Made by a program: the position numbers and the translations under genes. Positions 15,143 through 23,765 of a DNA stretch of 64,000 nucleotides are shown one piece after another. Below the pieces are notes generated by a model. It saw nothing but the letters and a program-made list of their open reading frames with translations. It was not told the origin of the DNA and did no database searches. Position 1 is the stretch's first letter. Every line of letters begins with the position of its first letter. Source of the DNA: DASXMT01 sp963812965 (lineage in GTDB: Bacteria; Actinomycetota; Acidimicrobiia; Acidimicrobiales; RAAP-2); assembly GCA_963812965.1 (NCBI GenBank), contig CAWEXG010000010.1, positions 124,001-188,000 of the forward strand, in the 5' to 3' direction.

Positions 15143-18100
15143 CGCGGCCATAACAGCAACACTCCTGGTCGTAGGCGTAATAGCCGGAACCGTGGCTGGA
15201 ATTGGCGTGACCACAGCCAGTGCAGCCACCCCGTTGTCGGTGACAACGACCTCACCACTGCCATTGGCACCGCTGAATACCCCGTACTCGGTCACTTTGA
15301 CAGCCACCGGTGGCACTGGTTCTGACACCTGGAGCGTAGCTACTGGGTCCACACTGCCCAGCTGGCTGAGCCTGAACTCGGCAACCGGGGCACTTACCGG
15401 CACCCCTACGACAGATGCCACGGCCACCTTTGCAGTGACCGTCACCGACTCGGCCAGCCCTGCTGACACCGCTACCTCGGGTCAGCTCACGCTGTATGCC
15501 GGGAACGGCGGGACGCGAGCCGTTCTCGCTCAACATGACGTCCGGCTCCTGGACGGTGCTGTCGAGTTCGGCCCCGCAACCCTTCCCGCCCCAGACCACG
15601 CACCACGCTCACTGGCCAGGTCGACCCGCTGACCGGTGCCATCTCTGGGGCAACGTTGAGCTTGCCGGAGCAACCGAATACATGCAGCGCAGCTGCTGGA
15701 GGGTGCACCACCTACATCATGACTGAGGCCGATCCGGGTACGGCCACCGGCCAGATCAGCTCGAACGGTGACCTCACCCTCAACGACAGCCTCTCTTACA
15801 CCCTCGACATCACCTCACCAGCGATAGCCGCCGGTGAGAGCTGCCTGTCGACCCCGATCAACATGGTCTTCCAGTCCACTGCTCCCTATAACGCAAGCAC
15901 CGGCGATGTGACGATCGCTGCATCCAACTACACCATCCCCGACTTCACCGATGCGCCAGGGGCTCCCCCTCAGCCGGGATACCCCGGCTCCTGTGGGATC
16001 GCTGAAAGCGAGCTCAACGGTGCGGGTTACCCGTTCCAGGTGGCAGGCAGCACCAACAACAACACGACGCTCAACCTTCAGGGCACTGGTCTTCCCATCC
16101 CGCCACCACCGGGCAAGACCACCACGAACGTGCTCACGGCTAGTCCTGCCAGCCCGCAGCTGACAACGACTTCGGTGACCTTGACCGACACGATCAGCTC
16201 GGGCGGTGCCACGGCCACCGCTGCCACAGGCAGCATCAACTTCATGGCCAACGGTGTCTCGATCGCTATCGAGCCGGTCAGCAACGGAAGTGCCACCTAC
16301 ACGACCACGACCTTGCCGAGCCAGACCAACCAGCTAACGGCGGTCTACTCCGGGGACATCAGCTACGCCGGCAGCACCTCGCCAGCGGTGCCGTACACGA
16401 TGCAGCCGCTGCCGTCGGTCACGTTGAACCTGCCCACCACAGTCGAGCTGTCGTCGCCGACCCCCAGCCCGATGTCGATCACCGTCACCAACCCCTCGAC
16501 GAGCCAGACCTGGAGTTCTAACTACCTCGGAAATTTATATCCAGAACCCGAACGGATTTTACACTGGCGATGCGACAGTCGCCTACCGAGACAGTGCAGG
16601 CGACTGGTGCCAGATGCCAACGATCCTCACCGGCCAGCTGTACGTGTACTTCAGCGGTTTCGCAACCTCATGTGGCACACCACCCAGCTCGTTCTCGCTT
16701 GCTCCTGGAGCTTCGATCACCCTCAATCTCCAGATTTCACTTCCGTACAATCCCAATGACTTTGGTCCTGGCACGGGGGAATGGGGGGCGAACGTCACTG
16801 CAACGCTCTACAACGGGAGCTGCACGGTTCCGGTTACAAGTGACAATTCGTGTACCCCGTCGGACAGCCCGTTCAACTCCATCGCGCCGACGCAGAGCGG
16901 TGCCCCTGAGGCCATTGGCAACTTTACGATGACCTATGGGGCGCGGTCCCCGGTCACCTGGAACCCCACCACCGTACCGACAACACCGGTACCAGAGGGC
17001 TACCAGATCCAGCCATTTGCTACCGGAGGACGTGTCGTCACGGCCGCTTCGGATCCGTACCGGCATCATGCCCTCTCCGTCAGGGTTGCTCACGTATCTC
17101 GTTGACGGTGTGCAGGTCGCTACAGGCAACGCGCAAGATGGGATTCCCAACCCCACGGAGGATGTCTTTCTCTCTACTACTGGTCTGGCTCCAGGGACCC
17201 ATACCGTCACGTTCGAGTACTCCGGTGACCCGGTCTACTCTCCGAGCTCGTATTCGCAGGCGTTCACTGTGGCGCCACCGGCACCCGGCACGTCGTTCGT
17301 CTGTGAGACCAATATTGCGGCCGACCCAACGCTCAACGCGTCAGTGGTGGCCGTGGCCACCGTGCCAGCTCTGGCACCGAGCGGATCGACCGTGCCCGTC
17401 AGTGCTCTCGATCTGACGCTGAACATCGACCCGCTTGATGGGCCCGATGGTGACGTTCCTCTGAGCAACGCCACCATCGGGCTCTCTCCAAGTGGTGGCA
17501 CGATCACGCCTCCGTTGGTAACCCCGGCGATCGCCAACGGCATCGAATCGGTGAGCTGGACCGGGCTGTCTTCCACTGTGCCGATCTCCGGTACGCCCGG
17601 CACCGTCGTTCCGGTTGCCGTCTCTTCCCTGAGCTTAACTGACGGAGCCGAGTTCTCCTACGCCTGCAACCCGACCGACCCGACGGCACCGGCCGTCGTC
17701 CAACAGGTTACCGTGTCGGGCACCACGCTGACCACGAGCCCGAGCAGTTCGGCTGCCGTCGGTGCACCGGTGACGCTGACCGCCACGGTCTACCCGACGC
17801 TGACTGACTTTACGAAACACGGCCTCCCCATCGGCCAGGTGGACTTCTTCGACGGCACCACCGATCTCGGAACGGTCCCTGTCCCGAGCGCCGGGAGAGT
17901 CAACGCCGGTATCGCCACCCTCACCACAAACTCGCTGGCCCCCGGTCAACACACCCTGACCGCAGTGTGGAGCGGTGGTCCCACACCAGCCCAAACCTCG
18001 GACCCAGTGAACTTCCAGGTAGGCACCGCCCCTGTGATTGTCACCCAACCCACCAACCAGACCACCAGTGCAGGTACCACCGCAACGTTCACCGCCACAG

Positions 18101-19056
18101 CCACCGGTGACCCCACTCCAACCGTCCAATGGCAGGTGTCAACGAACGGAGGGAAGACGTTCACCAACATCACAGGAGCGACGTCTGACTCCTACACCAC
18201 ACCAACAACCACAGCGTCAGAGAACGGCAACCAGTACCAGGCCATCGTGAGCAACGACGCAGGACCAGCTGTCACCACTAATCCAGCCACCCTGACCGTT
18301 TTGGCACCGTCAACTACCGGCTACCGCCTGGTAGCTGCCAATGGAGCTGTCTCTACCTTCGGAAATGCTGGCAACTACGGCTCAGAAGCTGGTCAGCCAT
18401 TAAATGCTCCCATTGTTGGTATGGCAGCAACCCCTGACAACAAGGGCTACTGGTTAGTTGGAGCTGATGGAGGCATCTTTACCTTCGGAGACGCCAGTTA
18501 CTACGGCTCAGAAGGTGGAAAACACTTAAACCAGCCCATTGTTGGTATGGCAGCAACCCCTGATGGCAAGGGCTACTGGTTAGTTGCAGCAGATGGAGGC
18601 ATCTTCACCTTCGGTGACGCTGCCTTTTATGGTTCAGAAGGTGGCCAACACTTAAACCAGCCCATCGTGGGTATGGCAGCAACCCCTGACGGCAATGGTT
18701 ACTGGCTGGTAGCAAGCGACGGAGGCATCTTCAGCTTCGGTGACGCCCCCTTCCTTGGTTCTGAAGGAGGACAGTCGCTCAACGCACCAGTGGTAGGTAT
18801 GGCCACGAGCGCAACTGGTGCCGGTTACTGGCTGGTAGCCAAAGACGGCGGCATCTTCACCTTCGGGAACGCTGCGTTCAACGGCTCGGCATCTGGCCAA
18901 TCCAACGCTCCGGTGGTTGGCATCGTGCCAACCTCCAACGGTGGGGGCTACTGGATCGGCGCTCAAGACGGCGGCATCTTCACCTTCGGCAATGCTCCGT
19001 TCAACGGATCAGGGGTGGGTAGCTTCACTGCTCCGGTTGTCGGGATTGCACCGTAG
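14985..19056 (+). CDS. large secreted Ig-like/beta-propeller-repeat protein, copy 1 (frameshifted)
   Basis: About 1350 residues if frames are rejoined (breaks near 15510, 15590, 16545, 17075). Two ATGs occur; 14985 is preferred because AGGGGG (14973-14978) is six bases before it and abuts the first. An n-region of about 48 residues precedes a signal peptide (ARRFFAAITATLLVVGVIAG...TASA). Then come a putative Ig domain (LPSWLSLNSATGALTGTP), Big-type Ig domains (LTAVYSGDISYAGST), an I-set-like domain (PTVQWQVSTNGGKTFTNI), and seven C-terminal repeats of about 42 residues of the form GYWLV-ADGGIFTFGDA-FYGSEGG. Likely surface adhesin or matrix protein; substrate unknown. Codons in the first repeats are AT-richer than neighbours. 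Confidence 0.75.
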
Positions 19057-19591
19057 GGAGGGCGTCACGCAGAACCAAGACGTGCGGCCGCTGTCCCTGG
19101 GGTGCTTGTTTTGGCTCCCAGGGACGGCGGTCCACGGCCAGCAACACAGCAGAAGAACACCAACAGATCGCCACGGGAACCCAGCACCACCAGCCTGGGA
19201 ACCGGCCGACAGTGTGTGGCCCCCCGCCCCCTAACCCCGGACGGGGGGCCACGCAGTCTCTTCGCTGAGCCTCTATGTGCTCGACAGCACGATCGATCCG
19301 GAGGACTCCTGAACCGGTAGCGGTGCTATCAAACTCCGGTAGAGACTGACGGGTCGGGAACTCGCGATGGGAGTCGGGACGACCGGGAAGAAGACGGAGC
19401 AGAAGTTCGCCATCCAACCCCCGGCTGACCACTTCGGCAAGTACCGGTGGGGCATCGTCATCCCTTGCCACCAAGTAGTCACCAGGACGGGGATCGATTG
19501 CTACCCGAGCATGACGAAGATGACCGTGTACGACACCAGGTTCGTACTCCTGGTGGTCATCGACCCAGAGTTCGATAGCAGGCTCGGCCAT
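19025..19591 (-). CDS. hypothetical protein running into the repeat trailer (doubtful)
   Basis: From ATG 19591 the first ~95 residues look protein-like: AEPAIELWVDDHQEYEPGVVHGHL, AIDPRPGDYLVARDDDAPPVLAEVVSRG and LLLRLLPG. From about 19260 down, the frame enters the 3' trailer of the secreted protein and reads as noise, then overlaps its last codons. Probably an older small gene truncated when the island formed. No family recognised. Confidence 0.3.
   Translation of the reverse strand: MAEPAIELWVDDHQEYEPGVVHGHLRHARVAIDPRPGDYLVARDDDAPPVLAEVVSRGLDGELLLRLLPGRPDSHREFPTRQSLPEFDSTATGSGVLRIDRAVEHIEAQRRDCVAPRPGLGGGGPHTVGRFPGWWCWVPVAICWCSSAVLLAVDRRPWEPKQAPQGQRPHVLVLRDALPTVQSRQPEQ
19088..19250 (+). terminator. 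3' trailer with two hairpins, copy 1
   Basis: Hairpin A: CCGCTGTCCCTGGG (19088-19101) pairs with CCCAGGGACGGCGG (19117-19130), 14 pairs with one G-U. Hairpin B: GGCCCCCCG (19218-19226) pairs with CGGGGGGCC (19242-19250). Both are conserved downstream of copy 2, with compensatory changes in hairpin A. No long U-tract, so termination is plausible but other 3' RNA roles are possible. Confidence 0.6.
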
Positions 19592-19850
19592 GGAGCACAT
19601 GCTCGCCAAGGTATCCACCAGCTGCTACGGCGGCGCCTTGGAGCCCATCGGCACCTCAGACACGGCTCGCAGTCGGGAGACCTCGAGATTCGCGGTGTCC
19701 CGGTGGTTCGTGGCCGCTACCGAGACCGCCACCTTGGTCACCGCGCCGTTGGTGGGCCTACGCGAGTGCGGCCTCGAGTGACCCGGCCGATCCTGTGTGT
19801 GTTGGACGGCGCCAAGGCGCTCAAGGAAGCGGTTCGTACGGAGAACCCCC
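19590..19850 (+). pseudogene. remnant of an IS256 (Mutator)-family transposase
   Basis: Fragments in two frames match the family: ALEPIGTSDTARSRETSRFAVSRWFVAATET, then directly ATLVTAPLVGLRECGLE and, in another frame, VTRPILCVLDGAKALKEAV. The segment normally lying between SRRFVAATET and NATLVTDL (about 60 residues with the first catalytic Asp) is absent, so it has an internal deletion as well as frame breaks. No ends are recognisable. Confidence 0.65.
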
Positions 19851-19890
19851 GGTGGCCTCGGGTTTTCGTCTCGGTGTCGTTGAGCGCGTC

Positions 19891-20289
19891 CTACTGTGGG
19901 CTGAGGACCTCGATACCAGCTGTCGTTGCCGCGGAGCGGAGCTCGTCGTCGTAGACGACCATGGAGCGGGCGTCGATGCGCAGCGCCGTAGCGAGATGGA
20001 TGGCGTCGGCAGATCGAAGTCGGCCGGGAAGCAAGGGAGCGGTCGTCAGGTCTCCACTCTCGACATCGATGAGCTCGAACGCGGACAGCACGTCTGCGAC
20101 AGCGTCGGGTTGCACGAGCTCCGGTCGTCGGTTGGCGGCACAGTGCAGCTCGGTATGCAGAAGCAGGGATGCCACCAGCGTGTCCGACGCAGCTCGACGA
20201 GACCGTTCTAGGTGGTCGGCGAGCGCTTCCGACTCGTCCTCATCGATCAGGAGCTTCATTGCCGCCGACGTGTCGACGTAGACGATCAC
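19891..20289 (-). CDS. PIN-domain toxin, VapC family
   Basis: 132 residues, a normal VapC size. Mg-binding acidic residues are in place: VYVDTSA (D6), LLHTELHCA (E47), SADAIHLATA (D95) and VVYDDEL (D114/115). Predicted ribonuclease acting on tRNA or rRNA, inhibited by its cognate antitoxin. It overlaps the antitoxin gene by four bases (ATGA), antitoxin first, which is the usual coupling. Confidence 0.9.
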   Translation of the reverse strand: MIVYVDTSAAMKLLIDEDESEALADHLERSRRAASDTLVASLLLHTELHCAANRRPELVQPDAVADVLSAFELIDVESGDLTTAPLLPGRLRSADAIHLATALRIDARSMVVYDDELRSAATTAGIEVLSPQ

Positions 20290-20570
20290 CGGCCACCTCG
20301 AAGCTCTGCGATGATCTCGGAGCTCGTTGTCTTCGACTTCGTGCGGCGGACACGACGCAGATCGACCGATCTGCCCACGGGCCGCCGGATCTTCCCTGCT
20401 GCTACCAGCCGCTCGTAGGGCGTGTGCGACGGCGGCACGAGCACGGCGGTGACCTCGCCATGGTTGGTCACTTCGATGATCTCTCCGCCGCGCACTTCAC
20501 GGAGCACCTCCGAGCTGTTGTTCCTCAGTTCTCGATGGCTGATGGTCCGCACGATACGTCCTTCTTCCAT
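20286..20570 (-). CDS. Phd/YefM-type antitoxin paired with VapC
   Basis: 94 residues: IVRTISHRELRNNSSEVLREVRGGEIIEVTNHGEVTAVLVPP is the Phd/YefM DNA-binding fold; the C-terminal part (RSVDLRRVRRTKSKTTSSEIIAELRGGR) resembles the toxin-neutralising tails of VapB partners. Autoregulation is expected through the repeat just upstream (20574-20588). Start ATG 20570 is close to these sites, suggesting a very short leader. Confidence 0.88.
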   Translation of the reverse strand: MEEGRIVRTISHRELRNNSSEVLREVRGGEIIEVTNHGEVTAVLVPPSHTPYERLVAAGKIRRPVGRSVDLRRVRRTKSKTTSSEIIAELRGGR

Positions 20571-20573
20571 AAT

Positions 20574-20588
20574 GTAGCAATCGTAGCA
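20574..20588. promoter_or_regulatory. tandem operator half-sites of the VapC antitoxin operon
   Basis: GTAGCA occurs at 20574-20579 and again at 20583-20588 (on the coding strand TGCTAC), nine bases apart, directly before the antitoxin start. Position and tandem arrangement fit autoregulatory binding by the Phd-type protein. Confidence 0.45.
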
Positions 20589-20611
20589 TTTCTTCGATTA
20601 TCGCTGCTGTG

Positions 20612-20925
20612 ATCGGCACACTCTTGAACACACGGCGGTGGGTATGACATCCACGGCAGATGGCCAAGGGTGCTGGCTGGTGGCTCAGGAGACGGCATCT
20701 TCACCGTCCCAGTGGTTGCCACCGCACTGTAGGAAGCGCCATCAACAACAAGAACGTCTGGCTCTGCTGTCCCTGGGAAGCGTCTTGCTCTCAGGGGCAA
20801 CGAACCAGACGGCCGGCACCACCGACACGGCACCACCAACAGATCCTCAGCTCAACCAGCCTGGGATCCGGCTCACAGTGTGTGGCCCTTTCCGCCCCCT
20901 CACGCCGGACGGGGGCCGCACTGCC
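20612..20925 (+). pseudogene. decayed 3' end of a third secreted-repeat protein, with trailer
   Basis: Short frames preserve VGMTSTADGQGCWLVAQ and, after a shift, DGIFTVPVVATAL then TAG, which match the last repeat and the final residues of copies 1 and 2. The following sequence keeps the trailer in order: TCCCTGGG...CTCAGGGG, CACCAACAGATC, CCAGCCTGGGATCCGG, and ACAGTGTGTGGCCC with a GGGGGCC partner ending at 20918. It shows that more than two such genes existed. No intact gene lies in this stretch. Confidence 0.65.
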
Positions 20926-20936
20926 TATCTGTTGCG

Positions 20937-21254
20937 TCACACAAGATCGAGGACCGTCATCAAGCTCTCGTCGATGCCCCAGATCTCTTCGACACTGGCG
21001 TGCCCGACTGGGTCACCCAAGCGGTTGACGTCCACTGCGCCGACCTGCTCGACTAGCACGCGCATTGTCTCTCCATTGATGACGAGCTCTGGACGAAACG
21101 TTGCCGGACGCGCGCTTGTCGACATAGGGGCGACCAAAACAACGGAGCGAGGCAGCAACGCGTCGGCTTGCACGACGACTCCGAAGTGGCGACCTCGTTG
21201 TTCGTGCCCCACTCCCTTGGGCAAACGCAGCTCGTACACCTCACCTCGGCGCAC
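20937..21254 (-). CDS. MazF/PemK-family endoribonuclease toxin
   Basis: 105 residues: RRGEVYELRLPKGVGHEQRGRHFGVVVQAD holds the MazF beta-barrel start and the G-x-E-Q-RG-R-VVV pattern; then VVLVAPMSTSARPATFRPELVI, and RVLVEQVGAVDVNRLGDPVG with the usual Q-R-D-R-like segment degenerate. Predicted mRNA interferase. It overlaps the upstream ribbon-helix-helix antitoxin by 14 bases. Confidence 0.87.
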   Translation of the reverse strand: MRRGEVYELRLPKGVGHEQRGRHFGVVVQADALLPRSVVLVAPMSTSARPATFRPELVINGETMRVLVEQVGAVDVNRLGDPVGHASVEEIWGIDESLMTVLDLV

Positions 21255-21480
21255 GGAGACGCTCCATCAACGACGCAACCTCTTGCATTTCTTGGCGGTC
21301 TTCTTCGTCTGCTTCGAGTGCCGCGGCCTCGATCCGAAGTGTCTCCTTGCGCCGGAGCGCCGAGGCGGCGTCGAGTATCGACTTCCTGATCGCCTCGGAC
21401 CGGTTCATACCGGATGCTTCGAGCGTGTGCAGCGCCCGCTGCACCTCCTCATCGAGCCTGACAGAGACAGCCTGGACCAT
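21241..21480 (-). CDS. ribbon-helix-helix antitoxin paired with MazF
   Basis: 79 residues: QAVSVRLDEEVQRALHTLEASGMNRSEAIRKSILDAA is a ribbon-helix-helix domain (beta strand, NRSEAIR helix). The C-terminal acidic helix (AAALEADEEDRQEMQEVASLM) would wrap the toxin. ATG 21480; the palindrome at 21487-21509 lies six bases upstream. Confidence 0.87.
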   Translation of the reverse strand: MVQAVSVRLDEEVQRALHTLEASGMNRSEAIRKSILDAASALRRKETLRIEAAALEADEEDRQEMQEVASLMERLRAPR

Positions 21481-21486
21481 GAGATA

Positions 21487-21509
21487 GTGTATCGCAAAAC
21501 GTAATACAC
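21487..21509. promoter_or_regulatory. palindromic operator of the MazF antitoxin operon
   Basis: GTGTAT, 11 bases, ATACAC: perfect six-base arms centred just before the antitoxin start codon. Ribbon-helix-helix antitoxins bind such dyads to repress their own operon. Confidence 0.5.
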
Positions 21510-21561
21510 CGGAAAGCTAAGTGGACGATGGCCATCCTCTGCGGACTCAACCTGCGAGGCT

Positions 21562-21979
21562 GTGAGGGTGTTCGAACGCTTCACGATCGTGCACGGCGAG
21601 TGCTCGTCTTGGCCCAGGAAGAGGCGCGCCTACTCGATCACTCCTTTCTTGGGACCGAGCACATCCTTCCGGGGCTTTGCAGCCCGATCGTGGATGTCCG
21701 TCAAAGCGGGGGAAGGCCAAGCGGGCAAAGGAGACGATCGGGTTGGCAGGCACGGCGCCGCCCGGATCCCCGCCCTTCACGCCGCGGGCGAAGAAGGTCC
21801 TCGTGCTAGCTCTGCAAGAGGCCCTGCAGCTCGGGGACAGCTACATCAGTACAGAGCATCTCCTCCTCGGCCTTGTCCAAGAGGGGGAGGGTGTCGGTGC
21901 CCAGGTGCTCGTGAGCCTGGGGGCAGATCTATCCCGAGTGCGCCAGCAGGTCGCCGACCTGCTCTCGGAGGGCTTTTGA
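21562..21979 (+). pseudogene. frameshifted stand-alone Clp N-terminal-domain gene
   Basis: Frames carry two Clp_N repeats: VFERFT with HDRARRVLVLAQEEARLLDHSFLGTEHILPGL, then PFTPRAKKVLVLALQEALQLGDSYISTEHLLLGLVQEGEGVGAQVLVSLGADLSRVRQQVADLLSEG and a stop. This is the substrate/adaptor-binding domain of ClpC without any ATPase part. At least two frame breaks (near 21585 and 21690) interrupt it. The GC-rich linker between repeats looks eroded. The stop at 21979 is natural for stand-alone Clp_N proteins of actinobacteria. Confidence 0.65.
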
Positions 21980-22009
21980 GCCGTGCGAATGTACCCACGA
22001 AGCCTCTCA

Positions 22010-22106
22010 GAACAGAACGCCACGGGTCCCCAGCCTGACCAGACTGGGACCCGCCCCACCGTGGTGTTCCCCCGCCCCCTAACCCCGGACGCAAGACCAC
22101 ACTATT
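22010..22106 (+). repeat. fourth, degenerate copy of the secreted-protein 3' trailer
   Basis: Keeps GAACGCCACGGGTCCCCAGC, a GTCCC...GGGAC pairing, and CCGCCCCCTAACCCCGGACG, identical to the loop and strand of hairpin B in copies 1 and 2, but hairpin B can no longer close (GCAAGACC instead of GGGGGGCC). No repeat-protein codons remain upstream, so it is an isolated fragment. Confidence 0.55.
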
Positions 22107-22146
22107 CTGTTGCACACCATATTTCTGTTCACTACCGGAATGAGCC

Positions 22147-22896
22147 ATGACGCCCACAGCGCTGAAGAAGAAATCGATACCTCGAACGGCACGTACCACT
22201 TCACGGAAGGCCGTTGTCGACGACGAGCCATTTCCTGGCTCCACCTCACCGCTGGATCCCTCGAGAGCCCTTCGTAAAGGCGGCCAGACCCACCCCAAAG
22301 GCCACGTCGAGCGTGTCCAACGGGAACGCCTGATCGACGGTTTCGTCTTGACCGCCGCCGATGTCGGCTACGACCAGGCGATGGTCAAAGCCATCTGTAA
22401 ACGGGCAGGGGTGGCCTTCAACACCTTCTACGTCTTCTTCGACACCAAAGAGGAGCTGTTCATCGACGCCTACGACCAAGGCATCGAGCTGCTTATCGCT
22501 CAAGTGAACAGAGCCACGCCGAAGATCGGCACCGCCTCATGGAAGCAACGCGTCGAGACCACGCTCACTGCCTTCCTGACCATCCTCGCCGACAACCCCG
22601 CCTTCGCCAAGCTGATCGAAGTCGAAGCCCTACGAGTCGGACCAGCAGTCATGAAGCGCGTCGACAACAACTACATGGGCTCGTTCACCTTGTTCAAAGA
22701 GGCAGAGGCGAAGAACAGTCTCACGCTCACCACGAAACAGCTCATGCCGTTGGTCATCGGCGGCATTCACGCCCGTCTCTCCTACAACCTCCGGTCGGGG
22801 AAGGCCAAACGTCTTCCTGATCTCGCTCCCGATCTCACCACCTTCTTCCTGGCCTCGTTCCAGGAACGCGGTAAGGCGTCCAGAGCCCGGCGGTAG
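22147..22896 (+). CDS. TetR/AcrR-family transcriptional regulator
   Basis: 249 residues with an unusually long N-terminal tail (about 60 residues, basic and Ser/Thr-rich) before the TetR HTH: RERLIDGFVLTAADVGYDQAMVKAICKRAGVAFNTFYVFFDTKEELFIDAYDQGIE. The ligand domain ends SGKAKRLPDLAPDLTTFFLASFQERGKASR. A close relative of this C-terminus survives as a fragment just upstream of secreted-protein copy 2 (51400-51560), so this regulator type travels with that locus. Real start might be inside the tail. Confidence 0.88.
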   Translation: MTPTALKKKSIPRTARTTSRKAVVDDEPFPGSTSPLDPSRALRKGGQTHPKGHVERVQRERLIDGFVLTAADVGYDQAMVKAICKRAGVAFNTFYVFFDTKEELFIDAYDQGIELLIAQVNRATPKIGTASWKQRVETTLTAFLTILADNPAFAKLIEVEALRVGPAVMKRVDNNYMGSFTLFKEAEAKNSLTLTTKQLMPLVIGGIHARLSYNLRSGKAKRLPDLAPDLTTFFLASFQERGKASRARR

Positions 22897-22936
22897 TACT
22901 GGCTTCCTGGCCTCGTTCCAGGAACGCGGTAAGGCG
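22845..22936 (+). repeat. direct duplication of the tetR 3' end
   Basis: A 34-bp segment beginning CTTCCTGGCCTCGTTCCAGG and ending GGTAAGGCG is present at 22845-22878 (last codons) and again at 22903-22936 (after the stop), period 58 bp; similarity continues through AGARCCCGGC. CTCGTTCCAGGAACG within it is also dyad-like. Confidence 0.75.
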
Positions 22937-22982
22937 CAGAACCCGGCAGACGTTCCGCCACTGGGATCAGTGGTGCTCGCCG

Positions 22983-23759
22983 TCAGGCGGTTCGGGAGGT
23001 TCGTGCCGTGGAGTTGCGCACGGTGGGGTGGGGGAGCGGTACGGCGACCGATGTCGGCGAGAGTCGTTCATCGAGATAGGCGACCAGCATCTTGTAGACC
23101 TTCTTGCCGGCCATGGTCTCGAGCTCGGTCCGCATGCTGACGTAGACGGGCTCATGGCCCACGAACGCCTCGGGGGCTTCGGTGCACCACCAGTGGAACT
23201 CTTCGCCACCACCACCCCAGTGACGGCGGTCCCACTGACGGACGACCGAGGTGATGTGGCCGTCGGGCGAGGTCTCGTCCTCACGTCGTAGCGGGAGCTG
23301 CCAGCACACCTCGGGCTTCAGATCGACGTGACTACGACCCTCTGCGACAGCTGCCTTGTGGAGGGCACATCCTGCTCCCGCTGGAAACCCGGGCCGGTTG
23401 AGGAAGATGCAGGCGTCCTTGACCAACTTGGTCCCCAGGTCACCGTCCGGCAGCTTCTTCACTACGCCTTGCTGCCCCTGTTTGTGGAACTGCCAGATCT
23501 CGGGTGACAGCAGCACGGCAGCGCGCTCGACCTTCCGAGCGTCTTGCTTCCCGGTGAAGTGGGCGCCGTAGGAGCAGCACCCTTGCTCCAGCTCTGGCGC
23601 CGGTCCGGTGAGCACGCCCTGGCACCCGTTGCCGTAGATGCACGTCCATGCACTGGTCAGGAAGGTGACGTCGAACTGCCACGTCCGTTCCTCGTCCGGG
23701 TCGTCGAAACTGATCCACTCATGGGCATCTGACGGAACCTGCGTCTGCTTCTTCACCAC
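22983..23759 (-). CDS. conserved cysteine-cluster protein of unknown function
   Basis: 258 residues from GTG 23759: begins KKQTQVPSDAHEWISFDDPDEERTWQFDVTFLTSAWTCIYG. Cysteines are clustered (CIYGNGCQG, QGCCSYGAHF, DACIFLNR, GAGCALHKAA, PEVCWQLPL, WWCTEAPE), suggesting a bound metal or Fe-S centre. It resembles a conserved actinobacterial protein with no assigned role. Divergent from the nfuA-like gene, with only six bases between start codons if both are correct, so leaderless transcription is likely. The frame is open to 23984 but that part overlaps the neighbour. Confidence 0.75.
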   Translation of the reverse strand: MVKKQTQVPSDAHEWISFDDPDEERTWQFDVTFLTSAWTCIYGNGCQGVLTGPAPELEQGCCSYGAHFTGKQDARKVERAAVLLSPEIWQFHKQGQQGVVKKLPDGDLGTKLVKDACIFLNRPGFPAGAGCALHKAAVAEGRSHVDLKPEVCWQLPLRREDETSPDGHITSVVRQWDRRHWGGGGEEFHWWCTEAPEAFVGHEPVYVSMRTELETMAGKKVYKMLVAYLDERLSPTSVAVPLPHPTVRNSTARTSRTA

Positions 23760-23765
23760 GCCCCT

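Noticed and set aside
14985..19056. Frameshifts in the secreted protein taken as programmed phase variation
   Set aside because: Most breaks are not in homopolymers long enough to slip, and single-copy essential genes in the same window are broken in the same way, so sequence error is the simpler explanation; only the poly-G tract is kept as a candidate.
22845..22936. Possible CRISPR-like repeat
   Set aside because: Only two copies, and the first is the coding end of the TetR gene; it is a local tandem duplication.
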